From Symbiodinium natans (Eukaryota > Sar > Dinophyceae > Suessiales > Symbiodiniaceae): 64,000 nt of DNA. Position 1 is the stretch's first letter. The number at the start of each line of letters is the position of its first letter. Below, one piece after another: positions 8,801 to 17,943 of this stretch. The notes below the pieces were generated by a model. It searched no databases and was not told where the DNA came from. It was given only the letters and a program-made list of their open reading frames with translations. The position numbers and the translations under genes are program-made. The stretch spans positions 628,501-692,500 of the forward strand of contig CAJNDS010002065.1 in assembly GCA_905221605.1 (NCBI GenBank). Direction: 5' to 3'.

Positions 8801-11800
8801 AGGCCGAGGAGTATGCGTTCTACATGTGGCCAGGGTTTCTGACACCAATGAGTGTTCGGGAATGGGCATGTTGGACTCGGGAGCATCACATCCTCTCAGA
8901 TCACTTCGTCCTGGAGAACAGCTTCCGCAGCAAAAGGTGTTGGTGTCTTTAGCTGTTGGATCTCGGGAGATGTGTATTACCCCAGGTGGGACCCTGGTAA
9001 CTCCTGAAATGGTAGATCCACTAGTGCCAATTGGCAAAGCGAGCGCCTTGGTTGGTCTCAGAGTTCAGTGGCGTGGTGGCAAGTGCACAGCCTCACATCC
9101 TGTTCTGGGGGAACTTCGCGTTCGTGATCTGAATGGGTGCCCTTGTTTGGAAAAGGAGGTGGCGCTTCAGATCATTGATGAAATGGATTGGTGCTCACCA
9201 AAGCAAGCTTTGAAGGTGGCACGTATGGTTCAAGGGTGTCCGAATACGGACAACGAGGTGGCTGTAAAAACGTCGTTGCAAAGCGCAGCGCGGACAGCGT
9301 CAGCGAATGAGGAGGAGTTCGTCCAGGCATGCTGGAGATTTCTTCGGTGGTATTATGGGGATATACCAGAAAATATGCTGATGGAGCTGTTGCCACGTGG
9401 AGATATTGCGGCGTTGCCTTTCAACCGTCATAAAAGGAGACGGCTGGCACGAGCAAAAAGGGTGGTGGTACACCTATTTTCGGGAAAACAAAAATGGCAT
9501 TTTCCCAGTCGGGATGTGGAGGTACTGGAGCTGGATTTGACAAAAGGTGGTGACCTACATAATTCGAGCGTCTGGAAGTATCTTCTGCATCTGGCGGCTG
9601 AAGGAAAGGTGGTTGCTGTGGTTGGAGGACCTCCATGCAGGACAGTGTCAAGGTTGAGAGGTGAAGACGGTGGTCCACCTGTATTACGCCGGCGCTGTGG
9701 GCCTGAACGGTTGGGAGTAAAAAGTCTTCCTTGGCCACATCAAGAATTAGCTCAAAAGGATGGTGTTTTACTTCTGAAGATGCTTTTCCTATATGACGTG
9801 GCGGTGCATTCAAGGGGTGGAACTGCTGAAGTCATCAATGGAAGTTCTGTCTTCTTTGGCATGGAAAGCCCTGGGGACCCTGAACTCATAGGGAAAGATT
9901 TCTCTCAGAACGGCAAAACGGTCTTGAGTGCTGAGGATCTGGTGGATGGTTCTCAGGAAGGGCTCTCAAGTCCTACCTTCTGGAGTTGGCCAGAGGTGAA
10001 AAGCTTTTGTGAGCGTTATGGAATGTACGCTGCACACTTTGATCAAGGAGCATTGGGACATGCTCTGGTGAAACCTACGACTTTCCTGGTGTCTGATATG
10101 GAACTATGGGAATCGTTGGAACAGGTTCGCGTGGTTGTTCCGTGGTCAGCAACATTCGCTTCTACCCTGGAAGAGCGTATTGGACAATCCTCTATATGGG
10201 CGCGATGGGCGTTTGGATTGGTTAAAAGAATACGTCACAGGTTGGCACAATGGTTGCATGAGAGCGATGCTGAACGGGAAGCTACGGTGTTAAAAAAAGA
10301 AGAACGAGAAGGGACGCTACGGAGGTTGACGACCGAGGAGCGAGCTTTCCGTGACCATTGCCTAAGGGGGCATATTCCCTTCAGACGTGATTGTCAAATC
10401 TGTGTGTCTGCTGCTGGAAAAGAGCGTCGCCATTTGAGGCGAAAGCATGGGGATGCTTACACTTTATCATTGGACTTAGCGGGTCCATACAAGTTTTCAA
10501 AGGATGCTCACCAGCAGAAGCTACGACACGCTGTTATTGGTGTGTACCAATTTCCAATGTTGGATCCCAATGTGGGTCGCCCTCCAGAAACGGAGGAAGA
10601 TGCGGATGAGGTGGAAGATCAGGTGGTAGATGATGGTGCTGGTGTTGGAGAATGGTTAGGCGATGCAGTCGCTAACTTCGAGGAGGAAGACTCTGCACCG
10701 GTGGAACCTGCGCCAGTTCTGGAGGCAGAGGTGTTGAAAATTCAAGCTTCTGAAAAATCCTGGAAGGAACTGAAGGACCACTTGACCCAACCGGTCCGTA
10801 TGATCAACTTCGTTATGGTGGAGCCGATTGTGGACAAACAGCAAACAACTGTTTTATCGGCAGTTCAAAGAATGATGGTGCGCTTGCAGAGACATGGGTA
10901 TCCAGTGTTGAGAATCCACTCAGATCGAGCGGGGGAGTTTGTCAATGCACGCTTCCGGTCCTTTTGCGAAACTCGTCTGATATATAGGACCACTGGTGAT
11001 CCTGGTGTCCCGCAAACAAATGGGCGCGCTGAAGCATGTGTGGGTTTATTCAAACGTGGTGTTAGGTCGCTCTTAAAGGAGGCGCGACTCGGGCCGGCGT
11101 ACTGGGCACTGGCTGCTCGCCATTGGTCAATGTTACGGTGGCAGAAAGCTGAAAGGGAGTTGGGGTTGAATCCTAAAGCATTGCTTCCCTTTGGTGCTCA
11201 GATTCAAGTCAAACGTCGTCCGTGGGAGTTGCTGGGTCCGGATGGAACAAAGAAAGGTCGGCAATGGGTCGATCGTACGCAGCCTGCACTTCTTTTGGGT
11301 CCATGCGATGACCTACCTGGTGGTTATTGGGTGGAAGCTCAAGGGACTGCAAAAGATCCGGATGAACTGGTGTTATTTCCCTGCACTACGATTTTTTCCA
11401 ATATAAAGGAACCGCCTGAATTGGAGCTGGAAGGGGTGGTAGAAGAACAGGAGCCTTCTCCTCCAGAGCATCGTCTCAAGGGGAAAAAACCGGCGCTTCG
11501 GTTCGCTGATGAGGAAGGTCCTCCTTTACCTCCGCCTCGCGATCCTCCAGTTCGTCATCGGTTAAATGAAAAAAGCCCGGCCTCTTCACTGCGTGGTCAT
11601 GTGGGCTCCTTGCGCTTGCTTCGCAAGCGGGGGGAGAGTCCGCCCTTAGAAATTTTCGAGGATGACATGCAGGGTCTGGGGGAGCTGGAAGAAAATGCAG
11701 ATGTCGAGGACAATGTTCCTGGTGATGAGTATTGGCCGACTTGCTGTTCTCCTCATGAAAATGCTTATTTGGTCTGCAAAAGTGAGACTGCTGAGGATGG

Positions 11801-14525
11801 AACACAGTTGGAAAAAGAAGAGCAAAAAGCCAAGTCAATGTATGAAAGGTCTATGTATGATTACGTGGACTGTGAGGAGCTTTTGGAAGGGATTGTATAC
11901 CCAAAGAGGGTGAATCGAAGAGGTGGTATCAACAATTGGTGTACAAGTACGCGAGCTCTGGTGTTGGGCCACTATACTCATGGCGGAGTGTGTGGTATCA
12001 CAAAAGAGACTCATCGAAGACCATGGCTATGTCGTTATTTGGCATCATTCGTGAGGCACCACAATCCTGAAGCCAAATTTTCTGCTCTTCAGATCTCGTG
12101 CAATGCTCCGGTGTCATTGCATAGGGATAGTCACAATGAAAAACATTGCTGCAATTATGTGTGTGGCTTTGGTGACTATAAAGATGGTCAGCTGTGGGTT
12201 GAGGATGAAAAGGTTTTAGAGGAAGGAGCTGAAGTGGTGGAGCAATCTTATGGGAAGAAAGTCCTACCTGGAAAATTGGTGGATATCCACTGGAACTTCA
12301 TGTCGTTCTTTCCGAGAAAGCTGCATGGCCCTATGCCTTGGAAAGGAAACAGGGTATCCTTGACAGGGTACACACCTGTTTTTATGGAGCGTTTGAGCTA
12401 CAAGGATAGGTGCTATCTTCTCCAATGCAAGTTTCCTCTTCCGGAACCACAGGCTGAAGAAGGTGAAAAAAGGAAGTGGTTAAAAATGACGTTGAAAGAG
12501 ACCTCGCTGGACGACCTTGCAGAAGAAGTCGACTACGCTGTGTTCGAAGCGCATCAATGGGCTCTAGAAGAGCATTTGAGTATTCGACGCCTAATTGCTG
12601 AACAGGAATGTTGCATCTTGGACGAGTTCCATGGATCGGCCAATGAGTCGAGTGAAGAAAAAGGATCAGAGACTAGAGAATGGCTGGTTAAAGCAAAAAG
12701 GGCTGAGGAACAGCTATCGAAGTTTTTGGTCAAAGCAGCTCAAGTTCAGCAAATGGTACAAGAAAATACCGCGCTTGAGGCAGCAGAGGAGGTTGAGTTC
12801 CTGCAAACAAAAACAATCCCTACACAAGAAGCCATGCAAGAGCTGGAAAAGTGGAGGGAATCATTGTCGGACGAGGTGACGTCTTTGGTGAAAGAGTTGG
12901 AGGTGGTGGAACCAACAACTCAAGAAAAGCTGGACAAATTGGCGGAAGAGCCTAATGCACCGGTGATTGAGTACGTTCCCAGTCTGGTGGTGTTTACCCG
13001 GAAGCAAGGGACAGGGAGGCGACGTGCCCGTATCTGTGCATGTGGAAACTTCATTTCGTCAACGGCAGCTACAGAATATGAAGGGCCGAGGTCACTCAGT
13101 CGTCACTCGCTGTACGCTCCAGGTTTAGATTCAACTACATTCAGGTGTCAAGTGAGGCACGCAGCATATATGGTGTGGATCATCGCTGGCTTAGACATTT
13201 CCAAAGCTTTTCTGACGGCGCCGATGAATAGGGCGCAAAGAGAAGGGCGTTTGGTGGTGGTGCAGCCCCCAAGGGCGGCGGTGAAATTGGGTCTTTGCAC
13301 AAAAGAGGAGCGGTGGATTGTGAGGAAGGCCTTGTACGGTTTGGCCGAAAGTCCTGCAGCATGGGTGGAGTGGCGAGACCAACGTCTTCAAGGGATGTCT
13401 TGGGTGTCAAAGGATGGACAAGCAATGAGCTTTCAGAGGTCCAATGCAGACCCAAGTCTGTTCCTTATTATGGCGCAAGAGAAGCTGGAAGGTGCAAGCA
13501 AGTTGGTAGGGACAATGGGTCTTTACGTGGATGATTTTTTGATGGCTGGGACTATGACAGTGCTCCGGGAGGCCTTGGAACAGATTAGGAAGGAGTGGAA
13601 AACTTCTGAACCCGAGTTCTGTGGTCCAGGCTGCGGTGATGGATTCCTGAAGTTTTTGGGTGTCCAAATCTGGTATCGAAATGGCAGCTTCTTTCTCAAC
13701 CAGGAGGACTTTGTGAGAGATTTGCTGAACCGACGAGGGTATCAGATCGATGAAACTGGAAAAGGGAGTAACCTGCCAATGGTGAAAGAAACTCCAGGTG
13801 AAGAAGAGGAGGTGGATATTCCTTCCTTGCGAGCGGCTCAAGGTGCCGTAGGGGAGTTCCTCTGGGTGGCAATCAAAACTCGACCTGATTTGGCGTTCTG
13901 CACGAGCCAGTTGTCTTTGTGGACATCCCGAAGGCCGCGATTTGTGGTTAAAAAGGCTGAGGAGGTTTTCCGATACCTTGCTGCAACTCCAACGTTAGGC
14001 TTGACGTTCGGAGCAATCGCAACATGCGAAAAAGAAAGAAATGAGGTGTTGCGTTATGGACGAGGCGTTAAGGTGGTGGAGTCCTACGCGGATGCCAGCT
14101 TTGCAGCAGGTGAAAACGAAAAGAGCCACTCAGGAGCGGTGGTGGTGTGGGGTGACTGTCCAGTGATGTGGGCAACACAAAGACAATCAACGGTGGCTTT
14201 AAGTACAGCTGAAGCTGAATTACATGCGCCCATAGAGGGAGCAACGATGATTCAGTCGTGCACCCCTATAATTGCCGCTTTGGTTGGAACAGGTGAAGAA
14301 TCGCTGCAAAAAGTGCTGTATACAGATTCGGTCTCAACGTGCTCGATCATTCAATATCCTGCTGGAAGCTGGAGGACAAGACACCTGAGAATTCGAGCAG
14401 CCGGTGTCAGGTCTCTGGTGGACCGTGGTTTTATGGTGATAGCGCATCTTCGCGGTGAGTATATGATCGCTGACCTGTTGACTAAGTTGATGAGTGGACA
14501 GGTGTACGCAAAGCAAAAGCAGTGA
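5805..14525 (+). CDS. Ty1/copia Gag-Pol polyprotein with methyltransferase- and dioxygenase-like domains
   Basis: The start is the ATG at 5805 (context gccATGg); the frame is open from 5775, but only with a TTG there. The product is 2906 aa. Domains by residue: Gag ~426-652; a CCCH finger ~704-724 (C-x9-C-x5-C-x3-H) and a CCHC knuckle ~734-748; two aspartic-protease-like domains with DTAATH (Asp863) and DSGASH (Asp1024); a cytosine-methyltransferase-like domain with LFSG (1224-1227), GGPPC (Cys1278) and MESP (1353); integrase with an H-x4-H-x6-C-x2-C finger (1518-1533) and catalytic Asp1557, Asp1707 and Glu1743 (exact D-35-E); a 2-oxoglutarate/Fe(II)-dioxygenase-like domain with HRD (2106-2108), distal His2174 and Arg2183; RT with Asp2464 and YVDD (2574-2577); RNase H with Asp2763, Glu2803, Asp2841 and Asp2890. 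No frameshift or stop is seen. An acidic insert of about 65 residues splits the integrase core. Retrotransposition functions are firm; the two extra enzymes are motif-based inferences. Confidence 0.95.
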   Translation: MDMMRRRSEPGLSPTANEAEGNRGDGGEDRQQMVQALTDGREVAMIQPTPQVENEVVPVQAANPFWSERAQEEMRLRQSRPASLPASGGDRSGEGTRRPPSLQDLLGQEPAPVERPSSGLMGQMERGTIGGVQADEELIPDVSGEEQTEDMAVVKRALKELLVQTKELGNRLHRVEEKSYTSAASGSASRARSSGVVDANTAYPLGMTPEKQYLPGQVFYTDGMGGFWTVLPDGTWLPIEGYDLPKGCDLQSLPGSRKGDVQVEDEKEVPMMHVAEGKKPSRLPPLNYPTGGPASGGYASGPPGLTHVPITSVPSGVDGSAAPVGNQPGFVSARETATQENSAGSGGYTMVDDVPYRWKMVAGKLELEKVPLTAVTPGIGHGLPQGPGGRVSLPPGAVVPRGMPITGDSSGTERPEALGKHVMSLPTLADYTPSNPTALGDWIAMIEPMLSSLTDTGRVWWQCVYSKAYQAYAKWLSVSPLERLGIKAELEGLKVVQTAHVLLEQRAVSLLLQAIPERLKTEIVSTRMLGSVMIFYKLLTVYQPGGANERSTMLNFLVQPSSATSISEAIKGVRQWAQWRSRLRELRASEPDATLLIKGLDALSSALLAKHPTVHFRVASFREKLGVDYSPTSETATQLAEMLQAEFELLLHSAGEQEVKQDSDAKKRARLNKAQKGTGDETEEGDKGKGKGKRYSGDGERPFCWIYGKTDAGCKFGSRCKFRHDKDSLERGRCFECGAVGHLQPQCPYKDGASSNVDSNPERSRSKGNSPKGGKGGKGAKWGNAKKAEVAEGGDETANAGLDKGSASPSSPSTPNQVLAEALEVLKSMKLSSAQSASSGDPSVRMLCGSGLFQQEGRVALVDTAATHLVRTLFPWECLPDTTVMVQSALGGVAMRITEKGTLIREDNGPLIIPLWLILEFGANLTVINGMCHVGAKSSLDQLLWFEHGCLVMDYKTAEKMVLHAERQRASWSHSQWRNGRADCGVGSSDATLLPKQGEGRGVCVLHVARVSDTNECSGMGMLDSGASHPLRSLRPGEQLPQQKVLVSLAVGSREMCITPGGTLVTPEMVDPLVPIGKASALVGLRVQWRGGKCTASHPVLGELRVRDLNGCPCLEKEVALQIIDEMDWCSPKQALKVARMVQGCPNTDNEVAVKTSLQSAARTASANEEEFVQACWRFLRWYYGDIPENMLMELLPRGDIAALPFNRHKRRRLARAKRVVVHLFSGKQKWHFPSRDVEVLELDLTKGGDLHNSSVWKYLLHLAAEGKVVAVVGGPPCRTVSRLRGEDGGPPVLRRRCGPERLGVKSLPWPHQELAQKDGVLLLKMLFLYDVAVHSRGGTAEVINGSSVFFGMESPGDPELIGKDFSQNGKTVLSAEDLVDGSQEGLSSPTFWSWPEVKSFCERYGMYAAHFDQGALGHALVKPTTFLVSDMELWESLEQVRVVVPWSATFASTLEERIGQSSIWARWAFGLVKRIRHRLAQWLHESDAEREATVLKKEEREGTLRRLTTEERAFRDHCLRGHIPFRRDCQICVSAAGKERRHLRRKHGDAYTLSLDLAGPYKFSKDAHQQKLRHAVIGVYQFPMLDPNVGRPPETEEDADEVEDQVVDDGAGVGEWLGDAVANFEEEDSAPVEPAPVLEAEVLKIQASEKSWKELKDHLTQPVRMINFVMVEPIVDKQQTTVLSAVQRMMVRLQRHGYPVLRIHSDRAGEFVNARFRSFCETRLIYRTTGDPGVPQTNGRAEACVGLFKRGVRSLLKEARLGPAYWALAARHWSMLRWQKAERELGLNPKALLPFGAQIQVKRRPWELLGPDGTKKGRQWVDRTQPALLLGPCDDLPGGYWVEAQGTAKDPDELVLFPCTTIFSNIKEPPELELEGVVEEQEPSPPEHRLKGKKPALRFADEEGPPLPPPRDPPVRHRLNEKSPASSLRGHVGSLRLLRKRGESPPLEIFEDDMQGLGELEENADVEDNVPGDEYWPTCCSPHENAYLVCKSETAEDGTQLEKEEQKAKSMYERSMYDYVDCEELLEGIVYPKRVNRRGGINNWCTSTRALVLGHYTHGGVCGITKETHRRPWLCRYLASFVRHHNPEAKFSALQISCNAPVSLHRDSHNEKHCCNYVCGFGDYKDGQLWVEDEKVLEEGAEVVEQSYGKKVLPGKLVDIHWNFMSFFPRKLHGPMPWKGNRVSLTGYTPVFMERLSYKDRCYLLQCKFPLPEPQAEEGEKRKWLKMTLKETSLDDLAEEVDYAVFEAHQWALEEHLSIRRLIAEQECCILDEFHGSANESSEEKGSETREWLVKAKRAEEQLSKFLVKAAQVQQMVQENTALEAAEEVEFLQTKTIPTQEAMQELEKWRESLSDEVTSLVKELEVVEPTTQEKLDKLAEEPNAPVIEYVPSLVVFTRKQGTGRRRARICACGNFISSTAATEYEGPRSLSRHSLYAPGLDSTTFRCQVRHAAYMVWIIAGLDISKAFLTAPMNRAQREGRLVVVQPPRAAVKLGLCTKEERWIVRKALYGLAESPAAWVEWRDQRLQGMSWVSKDGQAMSFQRSNADPSLFLIMAQEKLEGASKLVGTMGLYVDDFLMAGTMTVLREALEQIRKEWKTSEPEFCGPGCGDGFLKFLGVQIWYRNGSFFLNQEDFVRDLLNRRGYQIDETGKGSNLPMVKETPGEEEEVDIPSLRAAQGAVGEFLWVAIKTRPDLAFCTSQLSLWTSRRPRFVVKKAEEVFRYLAATPTLGLTFGAIATCEKERNEVLRYGRGVKVVESYADASFAAGENEKSHSGAVVVWGDCPVMWATQRQSTVALSTAEAELHAPIEGATMIQSCTPIIAALVGTGEESLQKVLYTDSVSTCSIIQYPAGSWRTRHLRIRAAGVRSLVDRGFMVIAHLRGEYMIADLLTKLMSGQVYAKQKQ

Positions 14526-14815
14526 CTGTGATGTTCTGCGATATTCACAGCCCAGAGCTAAGACGCTTTGTAAGCATTGCCTCAAGGATGGCTGGGTGGT
14601 GAATGCTGAGTTCCTTGGTGAGGAACGGGCCGCTGGAACGTGAATTTTCCAAGTGCGAGGTGAAGAAATCCTCAATGGTAAAGGATTCAGCCAATGAGCT
14701 GAAGGTTCGTCCTGGATGACGTTAAACCATAATGTGCATTTCAAGCAGCTGGCCGCTGCCTAAATGGCGGTTTTTGGCCAAAGATCTGCACCTCCAATGT
14801 GTCCTAGGAAATCCT

Positions 14816-14828
14816 AGGACAGGGGGAG
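14816..14828 (+). promoter_or_regulatory. Polypurine tract
   Basis: AGGACAGGGGGAG sits immediately before the 3' LTR, the expected primer for plus-strand DNA synthesis. It is purine-rich except for one C. Confidence 0.75.
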
Positions 14829-15057
14829 TGCGGAGCTGCAATTGGTATTGTAGAAAGGAGTTGGTATTGGAAGTTGAAGGGTCAATGAACCCGGTAATCT
14901 TTGGCTCAAGCCATGACCAAAGCGGTCAAAGGTTTCGTAAAAAGTGTGCCCTTGGTTTGGGGTCTTGTTGTTCGGTTGTTGGTTGTTCCAGGGGTATTAA
15001 GGGCTTCTGTTGGGGTTGACTGTTTTGTTCCCTGTCCTCCTTCGGTTGCCCTCCGTA
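14829..15057 (+). repeat. 3' LTR
   Basis: A 229-bp copy of the 5' LTR with no differences seen, including the spliced-leader-like TTTGGCTCAAG. Confidence 0.93.
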
Positions 15058-15062
15058 TAGGG
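15058..15062. other. Target-site duplication, right (TAGGG)
   Basis: Repeats the five bases at 5509-5513. The interrupted TTTAGGG array resumes right after it. Confidence 0.85.
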
Positions 15063-16192
15063 TTTAGGGTTTAGGGTTCATGGTTTAGGGTTTAGGGTTT
15101 CGGATGTAGGTCTAGGGGGCTGCCCTAGGTGCTGCTAAGCCGTTTGTGGTTTTGCGATTGGCTTTCAGGCTTAGAACTTTCCAAGAACTCTTGAACTGAG
15201 GCTTGCATGACATGACGGACCACTCAACCGCAAACCCTAAACCGTACACCTTAAACCCCAAACCCCGGACCCCACTATGATTTAGAGAGAGTCTTCCTCA
15301 AACGGGAGGAGTTTTTAAAGTTCCAGGTCGCCCAGGGTTTAGATAGGGCCTAGGACTTAGGGTTTAGGGTGTAGGGCTTATAGGGTTTAGGGTTTAGGCG
15401 CGTGGGGTTGCTTTTGGGCGGTTTTCGTCGCCTTCGTCTTCTTATCGGCTTGCTAGATGATTTGTCACAACTTGTCAGCACTTGTCTAAATAGAGTCTCG
15501 GGCTGAGTTTGGGGCTTCTTCTTCTTCTTCTTGAATTGGGTTTAGGGTTTGGGGTTTCCGGCTAGAGACAACGCTAGCCCTAAAGCGCTAGAATGCAAAG
15601 TGATCAGACACATACGCCCCTAAACCCTCACCACAGCACATACCCAAAACCCTACACCTGACACCCTTAACCCTTGCAACCCGAAAGCCCGGGCAAGTAT
15701 CACAAGGCGAGCGCGCGCGAGATGACGCCTCTGGGTTGCAACGTCTGCCTGAGTTTGGGTTCCCAAAATTCCCGAAAACTACTTATTCAGGGCTTAGGGT
15801 TGTGTTAGTAGGGTCCTCCTCTGATTCAGGCGATCTTCCTTAGTTCATTCAAGATGCTCGCAGGCTTTGGGGTTTAATGGCGTTGTTCTGTGTAGAGTTT
15901 GATGTGCATGTGGGGCGGATGAGGCTCAGCTACGACCCTCAACTTTCGTCCTCAGCAAACGCCCGTGAACTTGAAGCACAAAGTATGCCTGAGCCCAGTG
16001 AAAGAGTCTGACACCCGCAACCCCTATCCCCCCACATCCCCTGAAAGACCCTAGACCCCAAGCCCTGACAAAACCCCCTGAACCCAAGACCCTGAACCCT
16101 TAAGTCAGGGTCCCTTTGCGGGCGCCGGTGGGAATTACCGGCCCGCTATTCTCGTTGCAAACCGGGACCTGGGACCCTAAACTTAGTATAAA

Positions 16193-16275
16193 CTTAGGGT
16201 TTAGGGTTTAGGGTTTAGAGTTTAGGGTTTAGAGTTTAGGGTTTAGGGTTGAGGGTTAGGGTTTAGGGTTTAGGC
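16193..16275 (+). repeat. TTTAGGG interstitial array
   Basis: About eleven TTTAGGG/TTTAGAG units. Confidence 0.85.
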
Positions 16276-16479
16276 CGTTCGAGAAGGAATACCTGGAGTG
16301 GCGGAGCTCGCCACTGCCCCCTCCGGTGCTTGCCCCAGCTCCAAGGGTTCAGGGTTCAGGGTTCAGGGCTCAGGGCTTAGGGCTTAGGGCTTAGGGCTTA
16401 GGGTTTAGGGTCGAAACTGTTCAGCTTTGATTACGGCTTTGGGGTTCAATTCGAGCCTTTTTTGCGTTTAGGGCCAAAA

Positions 16480-16600
16480 CATGAACCCTAAACCCTAAAG
16501 TTTAGGGTTTAGGGTTTGGGGTTTAGGGTTTGGGGTTTGGGGTTTAGGGTTTAGGGTTTTGGGGTTTAGGGTTTAGGGTTTGGGGTTTAGGGTTTGGGGA
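16480..16600. repeat. Tail-to-tail CCCTAAA/TTTAGGG junction and TTTGGGG variants
   Basis: Two CCCTAAA units meet TTTAGGG directly at about 16499, then alternate with TTTGGGG variants. Confidence 0.8.
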
Positions 16601-16822
16601 GTTTGGGGGGCCTAAAGGTTCATCTTGCAGTGATGAAGGTTCAATGGCCCAGAGTCGTATCCCAAAAGGGTAGGCATGCTCCTCCTTATTGGTACCCTAA
16701 GTCCTAAACCCTAAACCCCGAAAGCCTTAGATTCCATTTCCCTCCCTGGGCTGAGGAAGTGGCTGGGGACGATGCGCCGATACCGGCCCCTGGGCGGTCT
16801 TGGGGTGTGTAGGAGTCTGCTG

Positions 16823-16965
16823 AGGGTTTAGGGTTTAGGGTTTAGGGTTTAGGGTTTAGGGTTTAGGGTTTAGGGTTTAGGGTTTAGGGTTTAGGGTTTA
16901 AAGTTTAGGGTTTAGGGTTTAGGGTTTAGGGTTAGGGTTTAGGGTGTAGGGTTTAGGGCTTAGAG
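16823..16965 (+). repeat. TTTAGGG interstitial array, long
   Basis: About twenty TTTAGGG units, one of the longest clean runs in the window. Confidence 0.9.
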
Positions 16966-17282
16966 GGTCCCTCAACCCTAAGCCGTAAACATGTAAAGGG
17001 TCCAGTCCCAGCTATGACCCCCTGTCTTCCCGTGTGGGTTCTTCAAGAGCTCAGCCCTAAATCCTACACACTACAAACCCTAAAACCCTAACCGTCAAAG
17101 GCCTCCCAAAATCTTAATGGGGTTTAGGGTTTATCTTCATGGGGTTTAGGGCTCGCCGGTAGCGATTCTAGGCTCTTAGTACCCCTAAACTCCTCGCCTT
17201 GGGGGTGGAGTTGAGGGGTTTAGGGCTTATTGTCTTTAAGGCTAGGGCTTTAGCGCTTTAGATGGCCCTAAGTAGGCAAGGA

Positions 17283-17378
17283 GCTAGGTTTAGGGCAAGT
17301 TTAGGGTTTAGGGTTTAGGGTTTGGGGTTTAGGGTTTAGGGTTTACGGTTTAGGGTTTAGGGTTTAGGGTTTAGGGTA
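17283..17378 (+). repeat. TTTAGGG interstitial array
   Basis: About thirteen units with TTTGGGG and TTTACGG variants. Confidence 0.85.
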
Positions 17379-17504
17379 CCCCAAGAGCTTACGAGGTGTA
17401 GGGTTTCGGGCTTTTCGGCGCCTGGCCGTGTTGAGGTCGAGGCGCACAAGGCGAAACCCGAAGCCCTAAGCGCCTAAGCCCCAATCCCACTCCCGAGACC
17501 CCAA

Positions 17505-17600
17505 ACCCCTAAAACCCTAAACCCTAAACCCTAAACCCTAAAACCCTAAACCCTAAAACCCTAAACCCTAAAACCCTGAACCCTAAAACCCTGAAAACTG
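17505..17600 (-). repeat. CCCTAAA/CCCTAAAA array
   Basis: 7- and 8-bp units alternate, ending in CCCTGAA variants. Confidence 0.85.
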
Positions 17601-17943
17601 AACCCTGAAACCCAACTTGGAGACTCCTCCCGGAAGTCTCCTCCTAAACCCTGAACCCTTATTGGGCGGTTTAGGGTTTAGGGGTTAGGGGTTTAGGGTT
17701 TAGGGTTTAGGGTGTAGGGCTTCTTGAGAATTTGCTTTTGGAAGATCTGCAAGAGGTTGAATACAGCGGTCTTTCAGGGCCAGCCTGGATCTGGGGCATC
17801 CTTCCGTGTTTTTTTGGGGTTTAGGGTTTAGGGTTTAGGGGTTAGGGGTTAGGGGTTAGGGTTTAGGAGCTGAGGGTTCCGGGCTTCAGCGTGGGAATTC
17901 CGCAACTTTGGCAAGGCCGAAGCCCTGAAGCCTAAGTAGGATT

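Larger units (their letters stand above)
5514..15057 (+). mobile_element. Complete Ty1/copia LTR retrotransposon
   Basis: A 9544-bp element bounded by two LTRs that I read as identical over 229 bp and flanked by the 5-bp duplication TAGGG. In order it holds the 5' LTR, a primer binding site (5743), one ORF (5805-14525), a ~300-bp 3' untranslated stretch with no gene, a purine-rich tract (14816) and the 3' LTR. Integrase lying before RT fixes it as Ty1/copia rather than gypsy. Identical LTRs and an unbroken ORF of almost 3000 codons indicate very recent insertion and possible activity. Unusual cargo (a methyltransferase-like and a dioxygenase-like domain) sits between protease and RT. Confidence 0.95.
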
